Numbered from the stretch's first letter, positions 11,163 to 22,722 are shown. The stretch is DNA of 64,000 bases from Corydoras sp. C115 (GCA_019802505.1 JAFMOC010000024.1:680001-744000); one strand, 5' to 3'. Numbers and translations: made by a program. The notes: a model not told the origin generated them from the letters alone.

Positions 11163-12270
11163 ATATATATGCATGTACTGCATATTACTTAAATAAATGA
11201 AATAAATAAAAGTAAATAAAAAAAATTATTAACCATTTTATAACTTTTGTTTTCTCACAATTTTTTTTTACCTCTACATTAGTGAAAATTCTCTGAAAAT
11301 ATTGAATTCACCCAGAATTGTATTATACTATTCGGCCCTAACAGGTTTTGACAGTGATGACAAGCCTTGAAACAAAATCACAAAAATTGGTTCTGCAGGA
11401 ATCGCACAAGGCATACAAGCTGCACAAATTGTGTGATCATCTAGCCTTATCTCTAAATGCACGAATCACTTTAAATCAATGTATTACTCCAAATAAAGTG
11501 TGTCAGAAGTTTAAATACTGTCACATTTTTCATAGAACTTTACAAAAGCACATTTCTCTAAACCTGACCTGATTATTATATAATGTTATTACTATAAAGT
11601 TACTATAGCAACATACTTTTTATTTTCATGCTGAAGATTTATTTAATATTTATTGCTGCACCGTGGGTCCAAGAAAAAAAAATCCTGGGTTTCTTGACTT
11701 TGATTAAAAATGGTATTTCATTCTATTTTTTTTTTTTTTTTTTTTCTTTATAATATTTTAATAAGTTATCCCTAGGGCACATTTTAATGAACAGAAATTA
11801 TTTTTATTCATTTTAAAAATAAATAATAAGTCACATTTCACAGTCTGAACTGAAATCTGAGGTTTATATCCATTTAAAGGCTGTTTTTATAGAAAAGGTG
11901 TTTTAAGGATGGTTTAAATTATCTAGTTATTAAAGTAATTTAAATACATAAATATATATATAAATGTAAATTCTGTGGTGAGCAATTTATAAAAGTCATG
12001 TAAAAAGTCACATATTACAGCAATAAAAAATGCCATCGTATTTTTGTGAGTTAGTGTTGACTATAAAATTGCTGGTGTGATTTGCTTATGAAGTCTTTTA
12101 ATTTTAAAAAAGGATTTTTGTATCATGAATTTTTTTTTAAATGACATTGCAATCAAAATATACATCATGAGTCTCCTGGTTTACGTAATGTAAAATATAA
12201 ACAATTGGTTTTACTAAAACAAATCCTATAATTCCCTGTCTTTTAACATTGTGAACACTTTTGGGTATAA
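9851..12270. other. Long unique AT-rich region, no gene seen
   Basis: About 2.4 kb without SINE-A apart from a possible tail scrap near 10525-10555. Contains (TA)n at 11109-11159 and a T run at 11728-11746. The frame at 11348-11572 (74 codons) is not convincing. This may be intron or intergenic DNA. Confidence 0.5.
11109..11159. repeat. (TA)n microsatellite
   Basis: About 25 TA units in unique DNA, not next to a SINE. Confidence 0.95.
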
Positions 12271-12287
12271 GGGGGGGGGGGGGGGGG
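12271..12287. repeat. 17-base G run
   Basis: Uninterrupted G homopolymer on the plus strand, unusual in this AT-rich setting. A candidate assembly or sequencing length error as well as a real feature. Confidence 0.9.
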
Positions 12288-12598
12288 TAAACAGAATGAG
12301 GACCACAGACAGGATAACCGACGGACAGAAATGGGCTTTATACACATTGCCATATGTCCCGGATTTCTCTCTCTACGTGGTATGGGATGTCACAGCTTAT
12401 AAACCCTGCACACCATCATTAAGTGGCATTGCGTCAGGTGCGCTAATTAATCTCAATGAACAATGCCGTTGGCTCTTTCTTTCCTTCCCCCCAATGCCAC
12501 CGATCTACCATCATACTGCCCTTTCAGCAGATTCTGAATGTGTGTGTGTGTGGGGGGTATTACAACAACTACTACCACTATAAATGTCATTGCATCAT

Positions 12599-12600
12599 AA

Positions 12601-12667
<67 letters not shown>
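12599..12667. repeat. (TTA)n followed by (TAA)n
   Basis: The run switches from ATT units to AAT units at about 12631, so the tract is itself a self-complementary inverted repeat. Confidence 0.9.
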
Positions 12668-12668
<1 letters not shown>

Positions 12669-13169
12669 TAATATTAAAATTAAAACTATTAGTAGTATTA
12701 GTAGTAATAATAATGCAATGTAGTAGTAATAATAATGCAAAGATTTCTCAATTCCTTTTAAAACATTCTTATAAATAATAAGACTGTCACAGTGAAATAA
12801 ATATTTTAATGCTTAAATTATTTTTATAGAACCTAATTATTTATTTTAAAAAATTGTACTAATAAATGCTTTCACTTTGAGACTGGATTTGATTTTTTAG
12901 GATTCTTAAATAAATGGGAAATAAATTAGGCAGCTGTAAAGTGCCAACCCAACCCCCTATTGTCAGGCTCCTCAAAGGATAAACCCCCTCACCTCAGCTC
13001 CCACCATGCGAAATGTCATACATGTCCAGTGTAGAAACCAGCCATGCAGAAGTCTTAATGTCAGCATAAGGTGGATCTGATGTGTGTGTGTGGTGTGTGT
13101 GTGTGTGGGGGCATGTTGGGATGGGAAATAGGTGTTAATAAACAATAAGTTAGAATCTGTATTGTGCTG

Positions 13170-13179
<10 letters not shown>
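12668..13179. other. Unique sequence with (GT)n
   Basis: No gene seen. A short GT-rich tract lies at 13081-13107. Confidence 0.5.
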
Positions 13180-13243
<64 letters not shown>

Positions 13244-13314
13244 TATATTATATTATATTATATTATATTATATTATATTATATTATATTATATTATATTA
13301 TATTATATTATATA
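13180..13314. repeat. (TA)n passing into a (TATTA)n pentamer array
   Basis: TA units to about 13238, then about 15 copies of the pentamer TATTA to 13312. Confidence 0.95.
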
Positions 13315-13337
13315 TATCATAATTGCTTACAAGTCTT

Positions 13338-13615
13338 TTTATTCACTCATTATTTTCTGCTTTATCCTTACTAGGGTCGCAGGGGTTCCCATTGCCCACC
13401 CAGGGGAAAACGTTTCGGGCACCAGTCAATCGCTGTGCACCCTCACTCACACAGACACACTGTATGGGGCAATTAAGAGCATTCAATTCACCTTATATCC
13501 ATGCTTTTGGACTTTAGAAGAGAACTGGAGAACTTAGAGGAGACCCACAAGATTCAAACCTGTATCCTCAGCCCTGAGAGACAGAGGTGCTTACCACTGA
13601 GACCTCATGCCGCCC
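13338..13615 (-). mobile_element. Old SINE-A copy
   Basis: Diverged minus-strand copy with a short tail, 'cccacccaggggaaaacg', 'ttggacttt' and 'catgccgcccc'. The block that carries the 'gggagaacatgg' core is deleted. Confidence 0.85.
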
Positions 13616-14654
13616 CACAAGGCTGTTTAATGGGTTCTTAGGCTAAGTAGCTAGGACTTCTGAGTAAGATACATACTATCTTCCGTAACGAAGGACCATG
13701 TTTTGCAAATGTATTACGTTCCCATGGTTACTTTAATTTTTGTCACAGCATTTAAATTCAGTTAGTCATAAGTCATTGAACCACTCAGACATTATGAGGC
13801 AAACTTTGGTACGCTCTTTATCTGTCACTGCAGTCCTCAGCCTCAACATGGAGGTGAGAAATAGGACCGAAGGGGCTCTCGGCATCTATCATTTCATGTA
13901 ATTCCTCTGCAGCCGCTCTGCCAAGCTCTTGATAGGAACAGCCTGGTACGAATTAAAGGCAGTGAACAGTGTGTTAATTTCCCCCTCTGGCCAGCTGAAG
14001 AGAGCTTCATCACTACAAAGTAGTGACAGAGTAGCGGTAAGAGAGGGGTCACTGCCCCCGCTGTGATTACAGAGGAGAACACACACACACACACACAGAC
14101 ACACACACACAGACATACACACGGCCACACGCACACTCACACACAAACATTTAAGTTCCATAATGACTGCTAATTGTTGTCAAGGGGACAACAAACACAA
14201 GACTCCCTTCTTACATGACTTTCCTCAAGAGCTGCTGGGGATCTAAAGTTCAGCTGTCTCTCTGCGCTAACCACCTTTTGTGCTCTGATAACTTCTGACA
14301 GCTCAGCGCATAAGCTCATTTTCTCTCCCCTGATTCCTGATTTTTTTTTTAACCTGTGTCGGCTCTGGCGTCTCGAATGAGAACAGTTACGTGTGCGTTT
14401 AGTCATTTAGCAGACGCTTTCATTAAGCCACTTACTTATTAATATGTGACTGTAAAACACACCGTACAGTATACATATAGATGTTAATCATTTACTGGTG
14501 GATACTATGTTACTCTTTACAATTTGTAAATCAGTTAATTTGACCAAATAATTATTTGGAAATTATGGCACTGTGCTGGAGAAGCCACGACCATCTTAAA
14601 GCAGAGGTGAAGGAATTGGTGCTGGAGGTGCAGTAGGGAATTAGGAGTTCCTAA

Positions 14655-14656
<2 letters not shown>
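13616..14656. other. Unique sequence, no gene seen
   Basis: Includes an interrupted (CA)n tract at 14082-14125. Frames at 13889-14406 on the minus strand cross this tract and look accidental. Confidence 0.5.
14397..14440 (-). mobile_element. SINE-B-type tail fragment
   Basis: The reverse complement reads 'gtaagtggct' and 'agcgtctgctaaatga', the 3' tail motif also present in SINE-B at 48930-48970 and common in fish SINEs. Confidence 0.6.
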
Positions 14657-14657
<1 letters not shown>

Positions 14658-14699
<42 letters not shown>

Positions 14700-14841
14700 C
14701 CAGGTTTGAATCCTTGGTAGAGTTCCCACATTCTCTCCATGTCATTGTAGGTTTTCTCTGGGTTCTCTGGATTCCTCCCACAGTCTAAAAACATGGATTC
14801 AAGGTGAATTGGCTGCTCTAAATTGCCCCTATAGTGTGTGT

Positions 14842-14909
<68 letters not shown>
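14658..14909 (+). repeat. (AAT)n flanking a SINE-A fragment
   Basis: (AAT)n at 14658-14698 and at 14844-14909 enclose an old plus-strand SINE-A piece (14699-14843: B box 'ggtttgaatcc', core, 'aattgcccctatag'). Confidence 0.85.
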
Positions 14910-14910
<1 letters not shown>

Positions 14911-15297
14911 GGGCGGCACGGTGGCTTAGTGGTTAGCACGTTCGCCTTTCAGCGCTAGGGATTCCCGGTTCGAATCCCCATCTGGGTGGAGTTTCCATGT
15001 TCTCCCCGTGTCCGCGTGGGTTTCCTCCGGGTTCTCCGGTTTCCTCCCACATACACCCAAAACATGGATCAAGTTAATTGAGTTCTCTAAATTGCCCCAT
15101 ATAGAGTGTGCTTGAGAATTTCAATTTGACTTCCATCCATGTTTGTGACTGTGTGAGTGTGTACCCAGCGATGGATTGGCGCCCTGTCCTGGGTCAATCT
15201 GCCCAGCGCCCGAGACGTTCTCCCCTGGATGGGCATGGGGAACCCCACCGCGACCCTAGTAGAGGATAAAGCGGGAGATAATGAATGAATGAATGAA
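14910..15297 (+). mobile_element. Full-length SINE-A with an inserted segment
   Basis: Intact head and B box, (TGAA)n tail. After 'atatagagtgtg' it carries a reversed stretch ('gagaatttcaatttgac' to 'catgtttgtg') that duplicates its own middle in inverted orientation, making it about 388 bp. It is the left arm of a tail-to-tail pair. Confidence 0.93.
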
Positions 15298-15321
15298 TAA
15301 TAATAATAATAATAATAATAA
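15298..15321. repeat. (AAT)n spacer
   Basis: Eight AAT units separate two inverted SINE-A copies. They may derive from the SINE tails. Confidence 0.9.
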
Positions 15322-15666
15322 TTCATTCATTCATTATCTCCCGCTTTATCCTCTATTAGGGTGGTGGGGTTCCCCATGCCCATCCAGGGGAGAACGTTTC
15401 TGGCGCTGGGCAGATAGACCCAGGGACAGGGCGCCAATCCATCTCTTGGCACACACTCACTCATACAGACACACTCTATATGGGGCAATTTTGAGAATTC
15501 AATTGACTTGATCCATGTTTTTGGACTGTGGGAGGAAACCGGATTAAGAACCCAGAGGAAACCCACACGGACACGGGGAGAACATGCATAAATAAACTCC
15601 ACCCAGTTATGGGGATTCGAACCGGGAATCCCAGGCGCTAAGAGGCAAACGTGCTAACCACTAAGT
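15322..15666 (-). mobile_element. SINE-A copy, right arm of an inverted pair
   Basis: Starts with a reversed (TGAA)n and ends at 'gtgctaaccactaag', so the first 15 or so bases of the head are missing. Small insertions such as 'gattaagaaccc' and 'gcataaataaact' break the core. Confidence 0.93.
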
Positions 15667-16058
15667 AATTTCTTGTAGGCTGTTTTATAGAATTGTTTAC
15701 TCTAGCAGTTTGGACCAATGACTTTCTGTCAGTGATAGGCGATTGAAACAAATTTTAGGTGATAAAAGACGCCAAGCAGAAACATGCATTCAAACATCTG
15801 CACATTGCTCGAATGTGCAAGTCTAATTTGATTGTTTCTTGCCTTGTTAAGGTGTCTTTTGTTCATCAAGGTGACATTCAGAGAGAGAGTGATCCATGCA
15901 GAATCACTAATTGAGATCGTCTGATGGGCTTTTGTTTGTCTTTCCCACTCAGTGTCCACCATCGCTAATAATGATCCAAAATGAAGAAGTGATTTACAAT
16001 TATGCGGTGGGTGAAGAAAAGTGTTCTGCTCGCTTTTTCTCTCTGGTGGAGCTGAAAT

Positions 16059-16059
<1 letters not shown>
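15667..16059. other. Unique sequence, no gene seen
   Basis: No repeat recognised. The minus-strand frame over 15729-16118 is partly translated CA repeat. Confidence 0.5.

Positions 16060-16122
<63 letters not shown>
16060..16122. repeat. (CA)n microsatellite
   Basis: CA dinucleotides with one 'ctacac' interruption, just upstream of a SINE-A copy. Confidence 0.95.
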
Positions 16123-16124
<2 letters not shown>

Positions 16125-16129
16125 ATGGG

Positions 16130-16548
16130 TATCTAGGTTCCAATAGCAAAGTATTCCATATTCTTTCTTTGTCTTCTAGGTTCTCCAGATTCCTGCCACA
16201 GTCAAAAAAACCTGGATTCAAGATGAATAAGCTGCTTCAAATTGCCCCTACCTAAATTGCCCCATATAGTATGTGTGCCCAGCAATGGATTGGTTCCCTT
16301 TTCCCCTTCCCCCCTACAACCTCAGTCCCTAGAATAGGATAAAGTGGGGATAATTAGATGAGATATATTGCCCCTATCTAAACTGCACTATAGTGTGTGT
16401 GTCCATGTAAGTGAGTGAGTGAGTGTGTGCCCAGCGATGGATTGGCACCCTGTCCTGGGTGTATCTGCCCAGTGCCCTAAACGTTATCCCCTGGATGGGC
16501 ATGAGAAACCTCCCTCTGCGACCCTACTAGAGAATAAATGAATGAATA
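16130..16548 (+). mobile_element. SINE-A, old type, with duplicated 3' half
   Basis: The head is decayed. The 3' half occurs twice: the first ends 'ggataaagtggggataatt' and is followed at once by 'attgcccctatctaaac', which restarts the middle block and runs to a final 'gaataaatgaatgaat'. The same join occurs at 19057-19870. Confidence 0.85.
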
Positions 16549-17555
16549 TAAATCCAATATATAACAGGAGGACCTCTATAATATAGTTTAATATACATTT
16601 TTATAATATAGTAATGTCTTATGCAGGCTTTAGGTGTTCAGGAAAGGAGGTACGCTATTCTGTCTTCCTACTGGGGATTTTTTTTTAATGATTTGACTGA
16701 AGAATCATTAATATTTTACAGATTTTAATAGGCCTAAAGCTGTGGGACCAGGCAGGCAAGATGATTACACCACCTATTCTCATTAAAAGTGATTAGCCTT
16801 TATTTTCCAGGGTGGAAGGGAGGGGCCGCTCAGTGGCATGCCGGGTAATCGTGTTGTACTAATTAAAGTATTACATTCTGGAAATGAGAGGGCAGTTCTC
16901 TCCTGCGTTTGTTTCTGTTTACCTGCTAAAATCCTTTCTCCCGGTGTATTTTTGAATCAGGCAGCATCCATCACAGAGCCTGCAAATCATTATGAAATTC
17001 CTTTATGATATGCATACATCAGCAGGTGAGGCAACGCGGGCAATGTGTTCCAAATCACTTGAGGACCGTGAAATGATATTGACAGTAGACGGATGCAATG
17101 GTGCTTGACTTTGAATGGTTCGTTAGGAAATCTCCCCCATTCCCTTTGCTTGTTGCTTCGTTTTTATAATCACGACTGGATGTTGTTTTGACATGTTACA
17201 CTCTCATTCACTCGCCTCCCAGGAAATGACTTATGAGTCTTCTGCCTCTTTATTTATGCTTCCACTGTTGATTGCAGTTGAAGTGGATATCTAGGGCTTG
17301 AAATTGAAAATGTACTGGCAATTTAACATGCTGTTGGAATTAGCATTTCTTTCCCTTTCATTTCTTTTATCACTTCATGGAAATGATGATACATTTGATT
17401 TGACAATATAATATAATTTGACCTCTGTTAGCAGCATTTAGATATTAGTTTAACTGCAACAATAACAATTACTTTAATTACAATGTAAAAAAACACAGTT
17501 TATGTGTAGCTTACATTTTTGGTAAATTATTTTCAATATTCATATTTTTCATCAG
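16549..17555. other. Unique region of higher complexity, candidate conserved non-coding DNA
   Basis: No repeats over about 1 kb and no convincing frame. The segment 16735-17150 has a mix of 'taattaaag'-type homeodomain-like words and balanced composition. Calling it a conserved non-coding element is only a guess without an alignment. Confidence 0.35.
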
Positions 17556-18329
17556 GGCAGCAAGGCGGCTTAGTGGTTAGCACGTTCACCTCTTAGTGCT
17601 AAGGATTCCCGGTTCGAATCCCAATCTGGGTGGAGTTTCCATGTTCTCCCCATGTCTGCGTGGGTTCTCACCGGGTTCTCTGGTTTCCTCCCACAGTCCA
17701 AAAACATGGATCAAGGTCAACTAAATTCTCCATTCATGCAATGATGCAATCCGTTTGATTCAGTGCAGATTCAGATCTGATGTTTGGGATGAATTTTAAT
17801 TATTCATTCATTCATTATCTCCCGCTTTATCCTCTATTAGGGTCGCGGTGGGGTTCCCCATGCCCATCCAGGGGAGAACATCTCGGGCGCCGGGTCAGAT
17901 ACACCCAGGACAGGGTGCCAATACATCGCTGGGCACACACACTCACTCACACAGACGCACTCTATATCGGGCAATTTTGAGAATTCAATTGACTTGATCC
18001 ATGTTTTTGGATTGTGGGAGGAAACCGGGGAACCCGGAGGAAACCCACGCAGACACGGGGAGAACATGGAAACTCCACCCAGATGGGGATTCGAACCGGG
18101 AATCCCCAGCGCTGAGAGGCGAACGTGCTAACCACTAAGCCACCGTGCCGCCCTGAATTCTCCAAATGACCCAATATAGAGTGTGTCTGAGTGAGTGTGT
18201 GCCCAGCGATAGATTGGCACCCTGTCCTGGGTGTATCTGCCCAGCGCTCGAGTCGTTCTCCTCTGGATGGGTATGGGGAACCCCCCCAAAACCCTAGTAG
18301 AGGATAAAGCGGAAGATAAGGGATGGAAT
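17556..18329 (+). mobile_element. SINE-A interrupted by another SINE-A
   Basis: The left part (17556-17731, intact B box) and right part (18156-18329) together make one full plus-strand copy. The break falls in 'aattctcca', which is present on both sides (17725-17733 and 18156-18164). Confidence 0.88.
17802..18153 (-). mobile_element. Full-length young SINE-A, nested
   Basis: Close to the family consensus: (TGAA)n tail, complete body, head 'accgtgccgccc'. Between its tail and the left TSD lie about 68 bp of non-SINE DNA (17734-17801). Confidence 0.94.
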
Positions 18330-18375
18330 GGATATTTTTCATCTCATCTCATTATCTTCAGCTTAATCCAATGTC

Positions 18376-18510
18376 TCGATCTGAGTAAGTTTACATGTTC
18401 TCCTCATATCCATGTGGTTTCCTCCTACAGTCCCAAAGCTTAAATTTAAGGTAAATTGAATGCTCTTAATTGCCATATAGTTTGTGTTTGTGTGTCTGTG
18501 TGCTTAATCT
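18376..18510 (+). mobile_element. Old SINE-A fragment
   Basis: Core 'catgttctcctcatatcc', 'tttcctcctacagtc' and 'aattgccatatag' remain. Head and tail are lost. Confidence 0.75.
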
Positions 18511-18519
18511 CCTTGCACA

Positions 18520-18734
18520 TACAGGAGAGAACGTTTCGGGTGCTGGGCAGGTACACCCAGAACGGGGCGGCAATCGATTGCTGGGCACACACACGCTCAT
18601 GCACACAGACACACTTTATGGGGGCATTTTAGATTTTGCAGCCAATTTCCCCAAACACGTGGAGAAAATGGAAACTTCACTCGGTTTGGGATTCGAACCT
18701 GGATCCACAGCACTGAGAGGCGAACATTCTAACA
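18520..18734 (-). mobile_element. Old SINE-A fragment
   Basis: From 'aggagagaacgtttcggg' to the B box 'gggattcgaacc' and 'gaggcgaacattctaac'. An internal deletion removes the 'ggactgtgggagg' block. Confidence 0.8.
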
Positions 18735-18814
18735 CATACAAGACTAACATAATGTTATAAGAGTTTTTTAGCTTGCACACACAAAAATGACCAACAATAA
18801 CGTCAATAACATTG

Positions 18815-19027
18815 CAATATTACTCACTTACATAGACACACACACACAATATGGGGCAATTTACAGCAGCCAATTCAACTTGAAGCCATGTTTTCAGACT
18901 GTGGGAGGAAACCGAAAAACCTGGAGAACCCAGAGAAAACCATGTGGACAAGGGGAGAACATTGAAACTCCACCAAGATTGGGATTTGAACCGGGATCCA
19001 TAGCGCTGAGAGGACACCGTGCCGCCC
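18815..19027 (-). mobile_element. SINE-A 5' half
   Basis: From 'cactcacttacatagac' to 'gacaccgtgccgccc'. The A box is deleted, since 'gagagg' joins directly to 'acaccgtgcc'. Confidence 0.8.
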
Positions 19028-19056
19028 TGCTTTTAGTTACTGTTAATACAATATGT

Positions 19057-19142
19057 GGATGGGCATAAGGAACGCCCCATGACCCTAGTAAAGGATTAAG
19101 CAGAAGATAATGAAATGATAAATTGCCCCTATATAAACTACG

Positions 19143-19195
<53 letters not shown>

Positions 19196-19378
19196 TGTGT
19201 GAGTATGTGAATGTGTGCCCAGCAATAGTTTGGCAACCTGTACTGGGGTGACAATCCATCCCGAGCTCTAAAACTTCTTCCCTGGATGGGTATAAGCAAC
19301 TTTCCATGACCCTAGTAGAAGATTAAGCAAAAGATAATGAAATGAAATGATAAATTGCCCCATCTAAACTACGCTATA

Positions 19379-19417
<39 letters not shown>

Positions 19418-19870
19418 TGTGTGAGTATGTGAATGTGTGCCCAGCAATAGTTTGGCAACCTGTACTGGGGTGACAATCCATCCCGAACCCTAAACGTTCT
19501 CCCCTGGATGGGTATGTCCAGGGGACATATGCCCCATGACCCTAGTAGAGGATTAAGCAGAAGATAATAAAATGAAATGATAAATTGCCCCTATCTAAAC
19601 TATGCTATATAGTGTGTGTGTCTGTGTGAGTATGTGAATGTGTGCCCTGCGATAGTTTGGCACCCTGGTCTGGGTGTATCTGCCCAGAGCCCTAAACGTT
19701 CTTCCCTCGATGGGTATAAGGAATGCCCCATGACCCTAGTACAGAATTAAGATAATGAGATGAGATAAATTAAATTGCCCCTATCTAAACTATGCTATAT
19801 AGTGTGTGTGTCTGTGTGATTAAGCAAAAGTTAATAAGATGAGATAATAAGTTGCCCCATATGTGTAATG
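19057..19870 (+). repeat. Tandem array of SINE-A 3' halves
   Basis: Four to five units, each running from 'aattgccc.tat.taaac' through 'gatgggtat' to 'attaagcagaagataat', then directly restarting. Unit starts near 19119, 19348, 19577 and 19771 give periods of about 229, 229 and 194 bp. The first two units contain long (GT)n runs. Confidence 0.88.
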
Positions 19871-20738
19871 CCCATATGCCCCATATCTTAATGCTCAAAG
19901 GGGTTTCCATCCTGGAACATGTAACTAATCGATGCCCACCTTACTCAGAAATTGTGTCCTCGTCAATCACAACAACCAGAACAGTTTCATCCACCATTCA
20001 TTTCAAAAGCGTGTTGTCTCAGAGGGCGGGGGGTGGGGGGTATGCTTGTTATGCTATTGTTTCACTTCCCTCGACTATTAAACTTGATATATCGTAGCCA
20101 TTCGTCCTCATATGTTGAAGGCACACTTGCCAAGGGCTGCTTACACCCTGTTCTCCTTTAAAGATCTGTTGGCCTGTCTCTACCAATTGTCATCTCAAAT
20201 GAGCATCCCATAGCCATGCTATTGTCTCTTTTCCCATTCCCACCTGCTTTTTTGAGGACGGGCTCTGTACCCGTCAATATGTCTTTCAGCATGAGAGCTG
20301 TGCGGGAGGCACAAAGGAATATTTTACCCAGATGACAAGCTTTAGCACTGGCATGAGTTCAAGGATGTATCGCAAGATGTGTCAGGAGCATCTCATTACC
20401 GGCTGCGAGGTATATAAATATACGTGCAGATGTTTCACTGGTCACTCAGCTGATTCATGGTTGGTTGACACACAGAGACGTATAGACAGACAGATGGGCT
20501 GTGCCGTCATTCTTCCTACACTAACTGCAGAGGATGTGATTTTTCAAGGAGGCATACTTTGGCCACAGCCTCGGTCCCTCAGTCATTAGATTATATTATA
20601 TCTTTATATAGCAACACATAAGGTAACACGATGCTATAGCAGATGCTGTACCTTGGTTTCGGTCAATTAAATTACTATTTTATATATAAAATGATATTTA
20701 TATCATTATGATCTCAGCATTTTAGAATAAATCTGTAA
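19871..20738. other. Unique sequence, no gene seen
   Basis: Balanced composition. Frames at 19852-20161 and 20332-20589 lack any recognised domain. I see nothing else. Confidence 0.5.
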
Positions 20739-21705
20739 GCAGGGGCAGACCGTCAGGGCCTGCAAGGACTTCTAAAAAATCGAAATCACAAACTGATGTT
20801 ATCCTCCGCCAAATACTATATTAGGGTCGCAGAGGGGTTACCCATGCCCATACAGGGGAGAACATTTCATGGATTGGGCAATCGCTGGGCACACACTCAC
20901 TTACACAGACACACACAAGTACATAGGGGCAATTTAGATAGGGGCAATTCATACTGCATCCATGGAGGAAACCCACACTGACACCGGGAATACATGGAAA
21001 CTCCACCCAGATTGGGATTCGAACCTTGATCCCTAGCACTGAGAGGCAGTGGCGGCCCGTCACGGCCTGCAAGGCCTTTTCTGCTGACCTAAAAATCTAA
21101 ATCACAGACTGATATTACCCACCGTCAAATCCTATTTTAGGGTCGCAGAGGGGTTACCCATGCCATACAGGGAAGAACATTTCATGGATTGGGCAAATAC
21201 AACCAGGACTGGGCGCCAATTTATCGCTGGGCACACACTCACTTACACAGACACACACTGTACATAGGGGCAATTTAGATAGGGGCAATTCATACTGCAT
21301 CCATGGAGGAAACCCACACTCACACCGGGAATACATGGAAACTCCACCCAGATCAGGATTCGAACCTGGATCCCTAGCACTGAGAGGCAGTGGCGGGCCA
21401 TCACGGCCTGCAAGGACTTCTCTGCTGACCTAAAAAATAAAAATCACAGACTGATGTTTCCTCCGCCAAATCCTATATTAGGGTCGCAGAGGGGTTATCC
21501 ATGCCCATACAGGGGAGAACATTTCATGGATTAGGCAGATACAACCAGGACTGGGCGCCAATTTATCGCTGGGCACACACTCACACTCACTTACACAGAC
21601 ACACACATTATATAGGGGCAATTTAGATTGAATCCATAGAGGAAACCAACATGGACCCAGGGAGAGCATGGAAACTCCACCCAGATCGGGATTCAAACCC
21701 TAGCT
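20739..21705 (-). repeat. Tandem trimer of a composite SINE-A unit
   Basis: Three units start at 20739, 21046 and 21387 (periods 307 and 341). Each joins a non-SINE module ('cagtggcggcccgtcacgg' type to 'atcacagactgatg') to an internally deleted minus-strand SINE-A ('agggtcgcagaggggtta' to 'cctagcactgagaggc'). Each unit ends inside 'gagaggcagtgg', where the SINE meets the next module. Confidence 0.88.
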
Positions 21706-22221
21706 TGTTACCCTTGTTATCTTGACCACTTAAACTTCTAAAGGGTAACTAGAATTGTAGAATTGTAATAGAACCATAGAATTGCTCTTTATTGTTTGTT
21801 GTTGGTCTTTGTCCTTGCTTGTGAAATATTTCTTCTTGACAGTCAACATCTGTTCTACCAATGAACCAATGCCAACCTAAGGAGTCCAACAGGTAAGGCT
21901 GAGGCGCCTTACACATTTCCAACACATAGTTGGCTTTGTGTATAGATACACTAGGTTAGCAGGTGGGTGCCACAACTATAGTTATGTTTGTTAGTCTAGG
22001 TTGTTAAATTTTGCCTTTCTTGTCACTTTTGCTCAGCCAAAGTAAACGTAGATTAATCCTTTTGGTTTTATTGCTTTCTTTTCTTTGGCACAACCATTGT
22101 GGCTCCTTTTGTGGTGTAGTAAATTGAAATAAATTCACTTTTGATGCAACTTTTCTGGTCTAGATTATTCACTTCTCTCATGTTTCCATTGTGTTTACAA
22201 CCATTAAAACAAGCCACACTA
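21706..22221. other. Unique sequence, no gene seen
   Basis: T-rich DNA, no recognised repeat or frame. Confidence 0.5.
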
Positions 22222-22305
22222 GGACTAACGGGGGGTTCCCCATTCCCATCTAGGGGAGAATGTTTTGGGTGCAGGGCAGATTAATTGCAGACAATTCATT
22301 GCTGT

Positions 22306-22341
<36 letters not shown>

Positions 22342-22352
22342 ACACACATACA
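22222..22352 (-). mobile_element. SINE-A 3' fragment ending in (CA)n
   Basis: 'ggttccccattcccatct' and 'ttttgggtgcagggcag', then a (CA)n run at 22303-22352 grown from the 'gcacacac' block. Confidence 0.8.
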
Positions 22353-22381
22353 CTACAAAAGAAAAATTTACACAGAGCATG

Positions 22382-22722
22382 TTTTGGCTTAGTGGTTAGC
22401 ACGTTCGCCTCTCAGCGCTAGGGATTCCCGGTTCGAATCCCCATCTGGGTGGAGTTTCCATGTTCTCCCCGTGTCCGCATGAGTTTCCTCCGGGTTCTCC
22501 GGTTTCCTCTCACAGTCCAAAAACATGGATCAAGGCAATTGAGATCTCCAAATTGCCCCATATAGAGTGTGAGTGAGTGAGTGTGTGCTCAGCGATGGAT
22601 TGGTGCTCTGTCCTGGGTGTATCTGCCCAGCACCCAAAACGTTCTCCCTTGGATGGGCATGGGGAACCCCCCCCCGTGACCCTAATATAGGATAAAGCGG
22701 AAGATAATGGATGGATGGATAT
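22382..22722 (+). mobile_element. Near-full SINE-A
   Basis: Truncated just upstream of the A box ('ttggcttagtgg'), with B box 'ggttcgaatcc' and a (TGGA)n tail. Confidence 0.92.

Noticed and set aside
15729..16118. Frame of 129 codons starting with Cys-Val repeats
   Set aside because: The first part translates the (CA)n tract in reverse. The rest lacks any family resemblance.
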